In this document: positions 27,996 to 36,337 of the stretch, piece after piece
Layout: each line of letters opens with the position of its first letter
How positions within the stretch are numbered: position 1 is the first letter of the stretch
NCBI RefSeq assembly: GCF_000786105.1
Contig: NZ_JTEV01000018.1
Span: forward strand, 1-64,000
Source of the DNA: Bdellovibrio sp. ArHS
Lineage (GTDB): Bacteria; Bdellovibrionota; Bdellovibrionia; Bdellovibrionales; Bdellovibrionaceae
DNA: 64,000 bases
Direction of reading: 5' to 3'
Notes under the pieces: generated by a model
The model's input: the letters and a program-made list of their open reading frames with translations, nothing else
Told to the model about the DNA's origin: nothing
Databases searched by the model: none
Translations under genes and position numbers: made by a program

Positions 27996-29336
27996 ATGAC
28001 TTCTAAGTTTTTTCACGAAAGTAAACTCCTGGCGAAGCTGTCAGGCCCTATCGTTGTCGGTCAGGTCGGCCAAAATCTGATCACCTTGGCAGACACCATT
28101 ATGGTGGGAGCCTTGGGACCGTTGGCCTTAAGCGCCTCTGCCTTTGCTGGCAGCGTTTTCATTGTCTTTTTGATTTTTGGTATTGGCATGCTGTCTCCGA
28201 TCACCGCACTTTTTGCGCGCATGCAAGGTCAAGAAAACTATCCCTATGGGGGCGTTCTTCTTCGCCACAGTGTTTTTGTCGCCCTGGGTGTGAGCGCCTT
28301 CACCATCGGTCTATTGTACCTGCTGACCCCGCAGTTGCATCGCTTCGGGCAAACCCATGAAGTCTTGGCCATGGGGAGTAGTTTTTTTAAGATCATCACG
28401 TGGTCCATTTTGCCCAGCCTGATCTATCAAACCTACAAGCAGTTCACCGATGGGATTGGCAAAACCAAAGTAGCCATGTATGTGATGATCTTCGGGGTTG
28501 TCTTTAATATCGTCGGCAACTACGTTTTAATTCACGGTCTTTATGGCTTTCCAAAGTTAGGACTGAACGGATCTGCGTGGGCAACGCTGATGGCGCGCAC
28601 GCTGATGGCCTTGGCGCTCGTCTTCTATGTGCATCTTCATCCGCACTTTAAACACTACTTACAAGAACGCTGGACTCACCGCTTCGACCATCATCTTCTC
28701 AAAAATCTGATTCGTCTGGGCATTCCCAATGGGCTAACGTACATCTTTGAGGTGGGAGCTTTTTCATCGGCAGCCGTGATGATGGGATGGTTCGGAGCCA
28801 TGCCTTTGGCCGCGCATCAGATCACCATCAGTCTTGCCAGCACCAGCTTTCTTATCACTCTGGGAATTGGCATCGCCGCCAGCATTCGGGTGGGCTATGA
28901 GTTAGGACGCGGCGATTATTCTTTGGCGCGATTTGCAGGCTTCACCGCCATCAAATTGGGCGGCGCCTACATGAGCCTTTGTGCTCTGGGATTTTTCTTT
29001 TTACGACATTGGTTTCCGACTTTCTATGTTACTGACGGTGATGTCATCGCCTGGGCTGCGAAGTTTTTTATCGTGGTCGCGATCTTTGAGATTTTTGACG
29101 GCGTTCAGGCCGTTGCGATCGGAGCTCTGCGTGGCATGAGTGATACCCAGTGGCCCAGTCTGATTGCTTTTTTCGCTTACTGGATCATGGGCCTTCCCCT
29201 CGGCTATCTTCTCGCCTTCCATTTGGGCGTCGGACCTGTTGGAATTTGGATCGGGCTTTTAATTGGACTTATCTTTGCGGCAATTCTACTGACGTGGAGA
29301 TTTCATGTCCTCAGCAAAAGATTTCTTAAAAATTGA
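27996..29336 (+). CDS. MATE family efflux transporter
   Basis: 446 residues with 12 hydrophobic segments. The opening LAKLSGPIVVGQVGQNLITLADTIMVG is the NorM/MdtK-type first helix, and the second half repeats the pattern (LIRLGIPNGLTYIFEVGAFSSAAVMMGWFG), as expected for the duplicated MATE fold. It exports cationic drugs or toxic metabolites in exchange for Na+ or H+. No ribosome binding site of its own is seen and it starts 5 bases after the Nfu gene, so translation is probably coupled. Confidence 0.93.
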   Translation: MTSKFFHESKLLAKLSGPIVVGQVGQNLITLADTIMVGALGPLALSASAFAGSVFIVFLIFGIGMLSPITALFARMQGQENYPYGGVLLRHSVFVALGVSAFTIGLLYLLTPQLHRFGQTHEVLAMGSSFFKIITWSILPSLIYQTYKQFTDGIGKTKVAMYVMIFGVVFNIVGNYVLIHGLYGFPKLGLNGSAWATLMARTLMALALVFYVHLHPHFKHYLQERWTHRFDHHLLKNLIRLGIPNGLTYIFEVGAFSSAAVMMGWFGAMPLAAHQITISLASTSFLITLGIGIAASIRVGYELGRGDYSLARFAGFTAIKLGGAYMSLCALGFFFLRHWFPTFYVTDGDVIAWAAKFFIVVAIFEIFDGVQAVAIGALRGMSDTQWPSLIAFFAYWIMGLPLGYLLAFHLGVGPVGIWIGLLIGLIFAAILLTWRFHVLSKRFLKN

Positions 29337-29362
29337 CGACCTGTTCCTCTTTCGATTCGCTT

Positions 29363-32098
29363 TTAGAGTTCGTAGATACAGCGGAAGCCGGAGCCCATTA
29401 TTGCGGTTGCCGAGTCTCCACTTCGAAGCGCGGAAAACACACCGACTGATTCAGAAGCCCCCACCGAGCTGCCGCCCCTCCAGATCGCGCTGGCGCTGAC
29501 CGAAAGATCGATTTTTCCGAAGCCGCAATGATCAATGCCCGTAGGATAAGTACAGGTCATTGTCGTCCCGTATTTCGTTTTCACAAATCCCGCCGCCAAA
29601 GTTGAAACATAGTCCAGATTCGGATTGTAGATGGAGGCGTCCGTATCATAGACAATCTCCGCCGCATTTCCCGAAAAATCCCAGATCGACTGATTATGGG
29701 GCAACACATGCTTACGGCGATTCCCATTACTTTCACAAAGTACCAAGTCAGAGATGGGCCAACACGGATCTGATTCCAAAACGGATGATATGGATATGAC
29801 TTGATTATTTCCTCTATGCAGTAGCCCTGTTGTGCCGACAACGCCGTTTGTCCAATTCCCAGCTTGATTGGCGATGAGGTTTGCAACCGCGTTCCACTTG
29901 GAGTTCGTAATCAGAGAATACCCCGCTCCTAAAGACGTACAACCGGGAACCGCCTGCATCAGGTTCGCGCTGACCGGATCCCCAGAAGCAACGAACTGCG
30001 GAGTCGCAGCACTGACCTTCGCTTCAAAGCGGGCCACACAGAAAGGATCTGCTTCAATGGCAGGATTGTAGATGTAAGCGAAGTTGGTCGGACATGCCGT
30101 CGAGATGTAACTCTGAGAAACAATGCCGCTGGTGTTTCCGTATGGATCGCGCACCTGGATCTCCACGCGGTAAGTGACTCCAGGCTCAACGGCCGCGCCT
30201 AAAGAAAGTCCCGTGGACGTTGTCGCGACCTGAGTCCATCCTAAAATTTGCAGACCATCACTATGCCGAGAGACTTTCAACCAATAAGTCAAAGGATCAG
30301 GGTCAGCCGGTGGCGTGAAGGCGATCGTGGGCGTGATATCAATGCGCGCCGGGATTGCGGTGATATTTATTCCGGAAACGTCGCCGGGATTCAAAGAATC
30401 GATGCCAATGTTTCTCGCGCTTAAACGGTTTGCAGTCAACGTCGGTAAAGCTAAATCCGCGTTCGTGTTATTCGCCTGATCACGAATAGTGCCACCATTT
30501 AAAGTCACGCTTGTGACATCCAAGGGACTAATATCGATCCCCGGATCGGGCACGTAATTCATTTTTACAATCGTATTTCCAGATCCAGCCAAGAAAGAAG
30601 AAGAGGAAAACGATAAAACTCGTCCCGTATTTAAAATCATCTGCGGCGATCCGGTGATGACAACGGGCCGGGAGAACTGCATATAAAGAGCGATGTCTTC
30701 TCCCGCACGATATGTGACATTGGAAAGATCCCCATAGAGGCTCGTGATTTGGGGCATAGGCAGTTGTACAAGGAACGAAAAACCATTATTAAGCGCTGCC
30801 GTTGGTCTGTTTAAACTGTCTTTGGCTGTGGCAAAAATTTTATAAGAAATTCCGTTGGTAAGAATACAGGAACTAAAAACCGCATACCCCGTGGAGACAT
30901 TCTGAGTGGGACACACCACCGCCCCACCGGTATCCCGCACCTGGACATCATAAGAAGCCGCATCAGCAGAGCTTGAAAAATCAACGCGCAGGATGCTGCC
31001 CTTCAGCAGATTATCAATTGTCGAATCATCGACGGTGGACTGAACTCCGGTGATGGTAAAATCACCAGGCCCTGAAGTGTCCTTCGTGACCGTGATGTCG
31101 ACAGAAGATTCATTTCCCACAGCATCACTTTGGTATGCCGTCAAAGTCGAGACCCCTTCCGGCAAAACGACCTCGCCGGAAAAACTCTTAGCTACGGTAC
31201 AGGTGAAAGTTTCCGTTAACACGCCGTTAACTTTAATTTCCACCGGCATCAGATCTTCACTACAGGTTCCCTGAACCAGGAAGGAAGTTCCCGTAGAATA
31301 ATCCAAATCCGTAAGCACCGCCCCGGCTACAGGCGTCGTGATATGCAGCTCTGGTGCATCCAGATCCACATTCACGGTCATCTGCACCTCCGCATAGGCA
31401 TGACTGGAGGCCGTGCTCGCATGTTTCACTTTGAAAGTCACAGGTCCAGAGCTTAACGGAGACTTCAACGCTGCGGTCGCACTATAAATTCCACCGACAC
31501 AACTGACGGAATGAACATCTTCAAAAACGCCCGAGATTTCAATCACACCCGGTGTCTGTGAACAGGTTCCCGAAACAGTATAACCACCGCTCACCTGATG
31601 AGGACCGATCACGCCAGAGGTTGCCGTCACCGTGGGGGCACGAAAAAGCGCACTCAACGTTTTGTAGTAGAAGGAGACTTCCCCGTCTTGATTTTTCACG
31701 GACCAGCGAATTTGAAAAGGCTGACGAAAATCCCCACCCTCCGTCGCCATCGCGGGGGCCGCATGGGAAAGCGGAATGCTGAAGAAAATTTTGCCGTCAT
31801 CGGCGCAATCGGAATCGCCGCCGGCAATCAAATCTGTGCTTTTCGCCCAGGTCTTCGTCACCGGGTTTTGAACTTCAACGGACTGCACATTCGCGCTGCA
31901 TTCCGCGGTCAATAACAGTGAAGACTCCGTTGCGTCGGCCGCAAGGTCGCCATTATCTTCATTCGTCACCTTGAATTCGGATTTATTGAGAATCGAGGGA
32001 TTCAGGAAGGCCATTTCCAATGAGCGCTCGGTGCATGCTGATAAAAGCATGCAAATTATGACATAAAGAAATAGCTGGATTGGCGCCCCTGCCCGCAT
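29363..32098 (-). CDS. Large surface lipoprotein with Ig-like repeats and an FGE/SUMF-like C-terminal domain
   Basis: 911 residues. Lipobox LLSAC (Cys22). Residues about 130-690 consist of beta-sandwich modules: two bacterial Ig-like repeats (LKVKHAS-type and ITTPVAGAVLTDLDYS, TAYQSDAVGNESSVDITVTKD), a fibronectin-like module, and SLYGDLSNVTYRAGEDIALYM typical of cell-surface repeat domains. The C-terminus (about 690-911) resembles the formylglycine-generating-enzyme/C-type-lectin-like fold: WDFSGNAAEIV, WRGGSS and a closing SGFRCIYEL. It may act as an adhesin or binding protein. No good ribosome binding site is seen before the ATG; GAGGGG is about 20 bases upstream. Convergent with the MATE gene (26-base gap). 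Confidence 0.82.
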   Translation of the reverse strand: MRAGAPIQLFLYVIICMLLSACTERSLEMAFLNPSILNKSEFKVTNEDNGDLAADATESSLLLTAECSANVQSVEVQNPVTKTWAKSTDLIAGGDSDCADDGKIFFSIPLSHAAPAMATEGGDFRQPFQIRWSVKNQDGEVSFYYKTLSALFRAPTVTATSGVIGPHQVSGGYTVSGTCSQTPGVIEISGVFEDVHSVSCVGGIYSATAALKSPLSSGPVTFKVKHASTASSHAYAEVQMTVNVDLDAPELHITTPVAGAVLTDLDYSTGTSFLVQGTCSEDLMPVEIKVNGVLTETFTCTVAKSFSGEVVLPEGVSTLTAYQSDAVGNESSVDITVTKDTSGPGDFTITGVQSTVDDSTIDNLLKGSILRVDFSSSADAASYDVQVRDTGGAVVCPTQNVSTGYAVFSSCILTNGISYKIFATAKDSLNRPTAALNNGFSFLVQLPMPQITSLYGDLSNVTYRAGEDIALYMQFSRPVVITGSPQMILNTGRVLSFSSSSFLAGSGNTIVKMNYVPDPGIDISPLDVTSVTLNGGTIRDQANNTNADLALPTLTANRLSARNIGIDSLNPGDVSGINITAIPARIDITPTIAFTPPADPDPLTYWLKVSRHSDGLQILGWTQVATTSTGLSLGAAVEPGVTYRVEIQVRDPYGNTSGIVSQSYISTACPTNFAYIYNPAIEADPFCVARFEAKVSAATPQFVASGDPVSANLMQAVPGCTSLGAGYSLITNSKWNAVANLIANQAGNWTNGVVGTTGLLHRGNNQVISISSVLESDPCWPISDLVLCESNGNRRKHVLPHNQSIWDFSGNAAEIVYDTDASIYNPNLDYVSTLAAGFVKTKYGTTMTCTYPTGIDHCGFGKIDLSVSASAIWRGGSSVGASESVGVFSALRSGDSATAIMGSGFRCIYEL

Positions 32099-32173
32099 AC
32101 TAGACTTATCGGAGCGCCCCTCGTGAAACTGAGATTCAAAATGAGAATCAGCAGCTTATTTATTAAAATTTGT

Positions 32174-33568
32174 TTACGTGCGCGTGTTCCCACTTTGAGA
32201 CGACGTCACCGAATGCCAACGCACACTGCGATCCTCTTTTATGTAGAGGCTGCCAATGATGAATGTCATCAAAGCGATACAGATCGGATAAATCAATCCC
32301 GCAAAATGGTTTCCTGTTGCCGCCACCATCGCAGTCCCAATAAAGGGCACCAAACCACCAAAAACACCGTTACCAATGTGATACGGAAGCGACATCGAGG
32401 TGTAACGAATCTGCACGGGGAACAGCTCCACGAGAAAAGCTGCAATCGGACCGTAAACCATCGTCACATAGATCACCTGGATAAAGACAAGCACGGTCAG
32501 CATGAATATGTTGGGATTTATGGCCGTCGCGGCCGGATTCACTGGGTCCCACCCCGAATACGCTTCCATGGCTCGGTAAATAGGATAGTAAGTCAGGGCT
32601 GCAATCAAACAACCGGTCATCATGATTTTTTTACGACCTATCTTGTCGGACATCGCACCGAAAACGATGAAGAAGGGCGTGGCTAAAAGCAGCGCGGTGG
32701 CGATGATCTGATTGGCCTTCACAAAGTCCACTTTCAAAACCGTTTGCAAGTAATAGAGCGCATAAAACTGCCCCGTGTACCACACCACCCCCTGTCCTGC
32801 TGTGGCGCCCAGCAAGGCCAGAATCACCATGCGCCGATTTTCAGGGTGCAGAAAACTTTCGCGTAAGGGGCTTTTTGAAGTTTTACCCTCGGACTTCATT
32901 TGCACGAAGACTGGAGACTCTTCCATACGACGACGAATCAAGTAAGAAACGATCACTAAAATAACTGATAGCAAAAAGGGAATACGCCAGCCCCAACTTG
33001 CGAACTCCTCTTCACCTAAAATAAGACGAGTCACCAGAATGACGCCTAAGGAAACAAAGAGTCCCAACGTCGCCGTCGTCTGGATGAAGCTGGTATAAAA
33101 GCCGCGCTTTCCATCGGGGCTGTGTTCGGCGACATAGGTGGCTGCGCCGCCGTACTCCCCACCCAAAGCCAAACCTTGCAAAAGACGCAAAATTAAAAGA
33201 AGTAACGGCGCAAAAAAACCAATGCTTTCATAACTGGGAAGAACACCAATCAGCGTGGTCGCTAGTCCCATAATCAGCAGGGTGATCATAAAGGCGTATT
33301 TACGGCCGACAACATCGCCGACTCTTCCAAACACCAGGGCGCCAAAAGGCCGGACGATAAAGCCGGTCGCAAAGGTCGCTAAAGTCCCCAGCAAGGCGAC
33401 GGTCTCGTTACCTTTTGGGAAAAATTGTGCCGAAATGATCGTCGCTAAACTGCCGAATATATAGAAGTCATACCACTCGATGAGCGTGCCCGCGCTGGAC
33501 GCCGCAATGACGGTCCAAATATTTCGCGATTCTGTCACACTCAGTGTCGCATCCGCAGACGAAGCCAT
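32174..33568 (-). CDS. MFS transporter, metabolite:H+ symporter (MHS) type
   Basis: 464 residues, 12 membrane segments. The start IAASSAGTLIEWYDFYIFGSLA is diagnostic for the MHS family (ProP, ShiA, KgtP relatives), as is the loop GRVGDVVGRKYAF between helices 2 and 3 and LGGEYGGAATYVAEHSP. Substrates of relatives include proline/betaine, shikimate, citrate and alpha-ketoglutarate; this one cannot be assigned. The ATG is preceded by A7-G9-CCCTTT, so the G tract itself serves as the ribosome binding site. The 75-base gap to the Ig lipoprotein start holds no gene. Confidence 0.92.
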   Translation of the reverse strand: MASSADATLSVTESRNIWTVIAASSAGTLIEWYDFYIFGSLATIISAQFFPKGNETVALLGTLATFATGFIVRPFGALVFGRVGDVVGRKYAFMITLLIMGLATTLIGVLPSYESIGFFAPLLLLILRLLQGLALGGEYGGAATYVAEHSPDGKRGFYTSFIQTTATLGLFVSLGVILVTRLILGEEEFASWGWRIPFLLSVILVIVSYLIRRRMEESPVFVQMKSEGKTSKSPLRESFLHPENRRMVILALLGATAGQGVVWYTGQFYALYYLQTVLKVDFVKANQIIATALLLATPFFIVFGAMSDKIGRKKIMMTGCLIAALTYYPIYRAMEAYSGWDPVNPAATAINPNIFMLTVLVFIQVIYVTMVYGPIAAFLVELFPVQIRYTSMSLPYHIGNGVFGGLVPFIGTAMVAATGNHFAGLIYPICIALMTFIIGSLYIKEDRSVRWHSVTSSQSGNTRT

Positions 33569-33574
33569 AAAGGG

Positions 33575-33590
33575 CCCCCCCCCTTTTTTT
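33575..33590 (-). repeat. Homopolymer tracts G9-A7 at the MFS ribosome binding site
   Basis: On the minus strand A7 (33590-33584) is followed by G9 (33583-33575), then six bases and the ATG at 33568. The G tract occupies the Shine-Dalgarno position. Confidence 0.9.
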
Positions 33591-33673
33591 CTCCATTGTG
33601 GAGAGCGGCAGGCCCAGCAACAATCTTTTATTTTACGGATTACTTACTCTTAATTTAGTTCGCTAAAGATGGC

Positions 33674-35755
33674 TTAAAGAAAAACACCCTCACAACGCAA
33701 GCTGATTGCGGGAACGACGGTGGCGGGTTTGTCTTTGGCGCCAAAAAGAAGAGTTTTCATTTCTCCCCAACCCAGTTTCACCAAGTCGGCGCGAGACATT
33801 TTTTCTTCGATCACAAGTTTTTGGTAAACCATCGCAGGATGTGCAATTGCATAACTTTTCATCATACTGGTTACTGTCAAAGTACTGCCGGCGTCAGCCA
33901 AAAGCTTATTCACAATCACGATACCGCGATTGAGACTGACAAACTCGTAAGGCAGCTTAAGGCCATTATCCATGGCAAAAGCCGTCCAGTGCTCTAAGGA
34001 GGTATTGGCTTCCGCACCCGCTTTGATTCGGCGAATACGTTCCGTCACCAAGCTTTGCAGTTGCGTCTGGTTGACCGCATTTCTTTCTTTGTCGCTCAGA
34101 TTCCAGAAAGCACGGGCGATCAGCTCGGCATTTAAAAGTTCCGTACCCGCCCCCAAAACCATCACCTGCCGCTGCATGGACTCGGCAATCACACCGCCCA
34201 TACCGAAATCAAGAATGTGCAAACGAATCTTGGGGTCGGTCACATTCATCATGAAATTGCCCTGATGAAGATCCGAATGATAGAAGCCGCCACCGAACAT
34301 CACTTCGTTGGCCCATAACTTCGCCATGTTTTCGATCACCGCTTTTTTCATCTCCGGAGCGACTTCCTTGTACAAAGCCACTTCTTTATCAAGTTTTCTA
34401 CCAATCACCATCTCCTGCACCATCAGATTGGATTCGCCGGTGGGTTCGTAAATCCGCGGCACATTGAATTCGATGAAGTTTTTGTAGTCGCGGGTTTTCA
34501 TCAGGACCGTGCTGTCATAACGGGTCTTCGCCAGTTTTTGACGGCGAATGGTGTCTTCCTGGCTTAGTTCTGCGGTCACCGTTGATGTGATGTCCTCGAT
34601 GATGGGTGTCAGCTTCGGAGCACCGGTTTTACGAAACTCCGGATTCGCATCCAGGATCTTCGCCACTTCCGTCAGAATCAGTTTGTCTTCCTGCACACGG
34701 TCGACAATTCCTGGTTTGATAAAACGAACGACGACATCATGACGTTTGCCATCCAAAAGGATTTTTGCACGATGCACTTGCGCCATCGTACCGACGCCCA
34801 ATGCTTTTCTTTCAAAATAAATGAATTTATAGTTGCCGTGCTCTTTATTGACGATTTGTTCGACCTGCACCCAAGGCACCGGACGAACCGAGTTTTCCAA
34901 AGCTCGAAAAACCTCTAACATTTCAGGTCCTAGATCCGCCTGCCGAGCAACCACCTGCAAAAGTTTCTGCAATTGGGGACCACTGTTTTGCACCATGATC
35001 TCAAATTTTTTCATATCAGAGATCAAAAGATCGCCGCCCAGGTAAGAGGACACGATAAGTTTTTTTGAAGCCGGCGTTAAGCGAGAGTAGTACTCACTGA
35101 ACATCGTCTCCATAAAGATTCTCATGGTCGCATCCTGCTGTTGCGCGAAACCGTTTTGCGCGATTTTTTCACCGACGCGATCCAATTCTTTCATGCGATC
35201 AGCTAACAAGGCTTCACTTTCCTGCAAGGCCCAATTCTCAGCAATTTTTTGCGCCTCGGGATTCTGCAATAAGGCCAGGGCCTGTCCCGCCATTTTCTCG
35301 ATGTCAACGGGTTCACCACCACTCTGTTTTTCCGCCATGGACTTCAACTGTTCTTGTTGCCACTCCAAATACTGATCAATCTGCTTTTGCACACGCGGAC
35401 TTTCCGACACAAAAATCTTCATCGCCTGAGGCCCTTGCTTTTCAATAAGCTCGACGTCGAGGGCGACACTGTGAGTGCTGGGCCAAGACCCTTTATGAAG
35501 ACGCAAAAACTCGTCAAAGTTTTTGACCTTCACTTCTTGCACCTCTTGCTTATAGACATCTTGAAAATAGGCTTTCGCGCGTTCTAATATTTCGTGTTTA
35601 TTTTCGGACGATTCCCCTTGGGCTAAAAGCGCATAAGTCAAAGCCAGCCTTTGTTCAAAAGACAAATGCAAACCCACTGACGCCGGCGCGGCCGCCCAAG
35701 CAAACTTCGCGACAAAAACGTACAAAAGAAGTGAGAATTTAAAGACCTTCAACAT
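33674..35755 (-). CDS. ABC1/UbiB-type atypical kinase with a signal peptide
   Basis: 693 residues from ATG 35755 (AAGG seven bases upstream; the frame is open 21 codons more). The protein starts with a convincing signal peptide (MLKVFKFSLLLYVFVAKFAWAA, cleavage near AAA). A long helical N-terminal part (about 25-250) is followed by an ABC1-kinase domain (about 255-560). The KxGQ block reads SGPQLQKLLQVV, the A-rich loop reads GVGTMAQVHRA (322-328), the strand with the ATP lysine reads VVVRFIKPG (Arg344 in place of Lys). The catalytic loop HSDLHQGN (493-500) and DFG (516-518) are kept. Known UbiB/ABC1 proteins act in ubiquinone biosynthesis in the cytoplasm or mitochondria; export makes that unlikely here. 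Confidence 0.83.
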   Translation of the reverse strand: MLKVFKFSLLLYVFVAKFAWAAAPASVGLHLSFEQRLALTYALLAQGESSENKHEILERAKAYFQDVYKQEVQEVKVKNFDEFLRLHKGSWPSTHSVALDVELIEKQGPQAMKIFVSESPRVQKQIDQYLEWQQEQLKSMAEKQSGGEPVDIEKMAGQALALLQNPEAQKIAENWALQESEALLADRMKELDRVGEKIAQNGFAQQQDATMRIFMETMFSEYYSRLTPASKKLIVSSYLGGDLLISDMKKFEIMVQNSGPQLQKLLQVVARQADLGPEMLEVFRALENSVRPVPWVQVEQIVNKEHGNYKFIYFERKALGVGTMAQVHRAKILLDGKRHDVVVRFIKPGIVDRVQEDKLILTEVAKILDANPEFRKTGAPKLTPIIEDITSTVTAELSQEDTIRRQKLAKTRYDSTVLMKTRDYKNFIEFNVPRIYEPTGESNLMVQEMVIGRKLDKEVALYKEVAPEMKKAVIENMAKLWANEVMFGGGFYHSDLHQGNFMMNVTDPKIRLHILDFGMGGVIAESMQRQVMVLGAGTELLNAELIARAFWNLSDKERNAVNQTQLQSLVTERIRRIKAGAEANTSLEHWTAFAMDNGLKLPYEFVSLNRGIVIVNKLLADAGSTLTVTSMMKSYAIAHPAMVYQKLVIEEKMSRADLVKLGWGEMKTLLFGAKDKPATVVPAISLRCEGVFL

Positions 35756-35911
35756 GCCACAACCTTGGAAAAAATATCCATGATAGGCTTTGCACGGAAT
35801 AGGCCGACATAGGCTCATTCAGAGAACATTCTGAGCTGACGAAAATTTAGACAGAGCCCCTTTTTGGGCAGATTTTAGAAAGACGAGGTCTTGGCGAAAG
35901 CAGAAATAAAG

Positions 35912-35938
35912 ACGCCCTCGTGAAGGTCACTGAGGGCT
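35912..35938 (-). terminator. Terminator-like hairpin after the 37-residue membrane protein
   Basis: Minus-strand GCCCTC-A-GTGA / TCAC-GAGGGC with a CCT loop, followed by GTCTTTATTT. It is 36 bases beyond the stop at 35973. Confidence 0.6.
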
Positions 35939-35972
35939 TCAAAAATGAGTGCGGTGCATAGATCAGCTACTT

Positions 35973-36086
35973 TTATGTTAAAAGCTTATCCAAGATATCA
36001 GGCTTGAACATCACAACCGCGCCAATCACCAACATGAAACCAAGAAATCCCAAACCAATGATCCACACAAAATCCAAACTTTCCAT
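35973..36086 (-). CDS. 37-residue single-span membrane protein
   Basis: Short reading frame MESLDFVWIIGLGFLGFMLV... ending DILDKLLT: a short polar N-terminus, one hydrophobic span (about residues 7-27) and a small charged tail. Support is from expression signals: GAGGAGG five bases before the ATG, a promoter pair TTGAAC / TATTCT (36115-36142) ending 28 bases upstream, and a terminator-like hairpin at 35912-35938. It thus looks like a complete single-gene unit between the ABC1-like gene and the patatin gene. No family recognised; small membrane proteins of this kind often modulate larger membrane complexes. Confidence 0.72.
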   Translation of the reverse strand: MESLDFVWIIGLGFLGFMLVIGAVVMFKPDILDKLLT

Positions 36087-36114
36087 AGATGCCTCCTCAC
36101 ACGGGAATGTCTTC

Positions 36115-36142
36115 AGAATACCTTCGTCTTTTCAGTGTTCAA
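36115..36142 (-). promoter_or_regulatory. Promoter of the 37-residue membrane protein gene
   Basis: Minus strand TTGAAC (36142-36137), 16-base spacer, TATTCT (36120-36115). The -10 is 28 bases from the ATG. Confidence 0.55.
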
Positions 36143-36219
36143 TGCCTGGATGAAAAAATGTATTAAAATCCATGTGGGTTGGATAAAAATGAGCCTAAAA
36201 AAATGCCGTTTTTCCTCTT

Positions 36220-36260
36220 ATTAAATGGGCTCCCATTGTGTTGGGAGGATTTCATTTAAT
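36220..36260. repeat. Interrupted palindrome
   Basis: ATTAAATG (36220-36227) pairs with CATTTAAT (36253-36260), enclosing CTCCCA / TGGGAG with a 6-base loop. This is part of the 250-base gene-free stretch between the patatin stop and the small membrane protein gene. No long T run follows on either strand. Confidence 0.6.
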
Positions 36261-36275
36261 GAACCGACTAATAAC

Positions 36276-36298
36276 AGCACCACTAGGCAAGTGGTGCT
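36276..36298 (-). terminator. Hairpin downstream of the patatin gene, possible terminator
   Basis: Perfect 9-base stem AGCACCACT / AGTGGTGCT with a 5-base loop, 40 bases past the patatin stop. The minus-strand sequence after it is GTTATTAG, a poor T run, so termination is uncertain. Confidence 0.45.
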
Positions 36299-36337
36299 GC
36301 TCAAGACCAAGCGCTGATGTTCGGGAGTTTCAACCGC

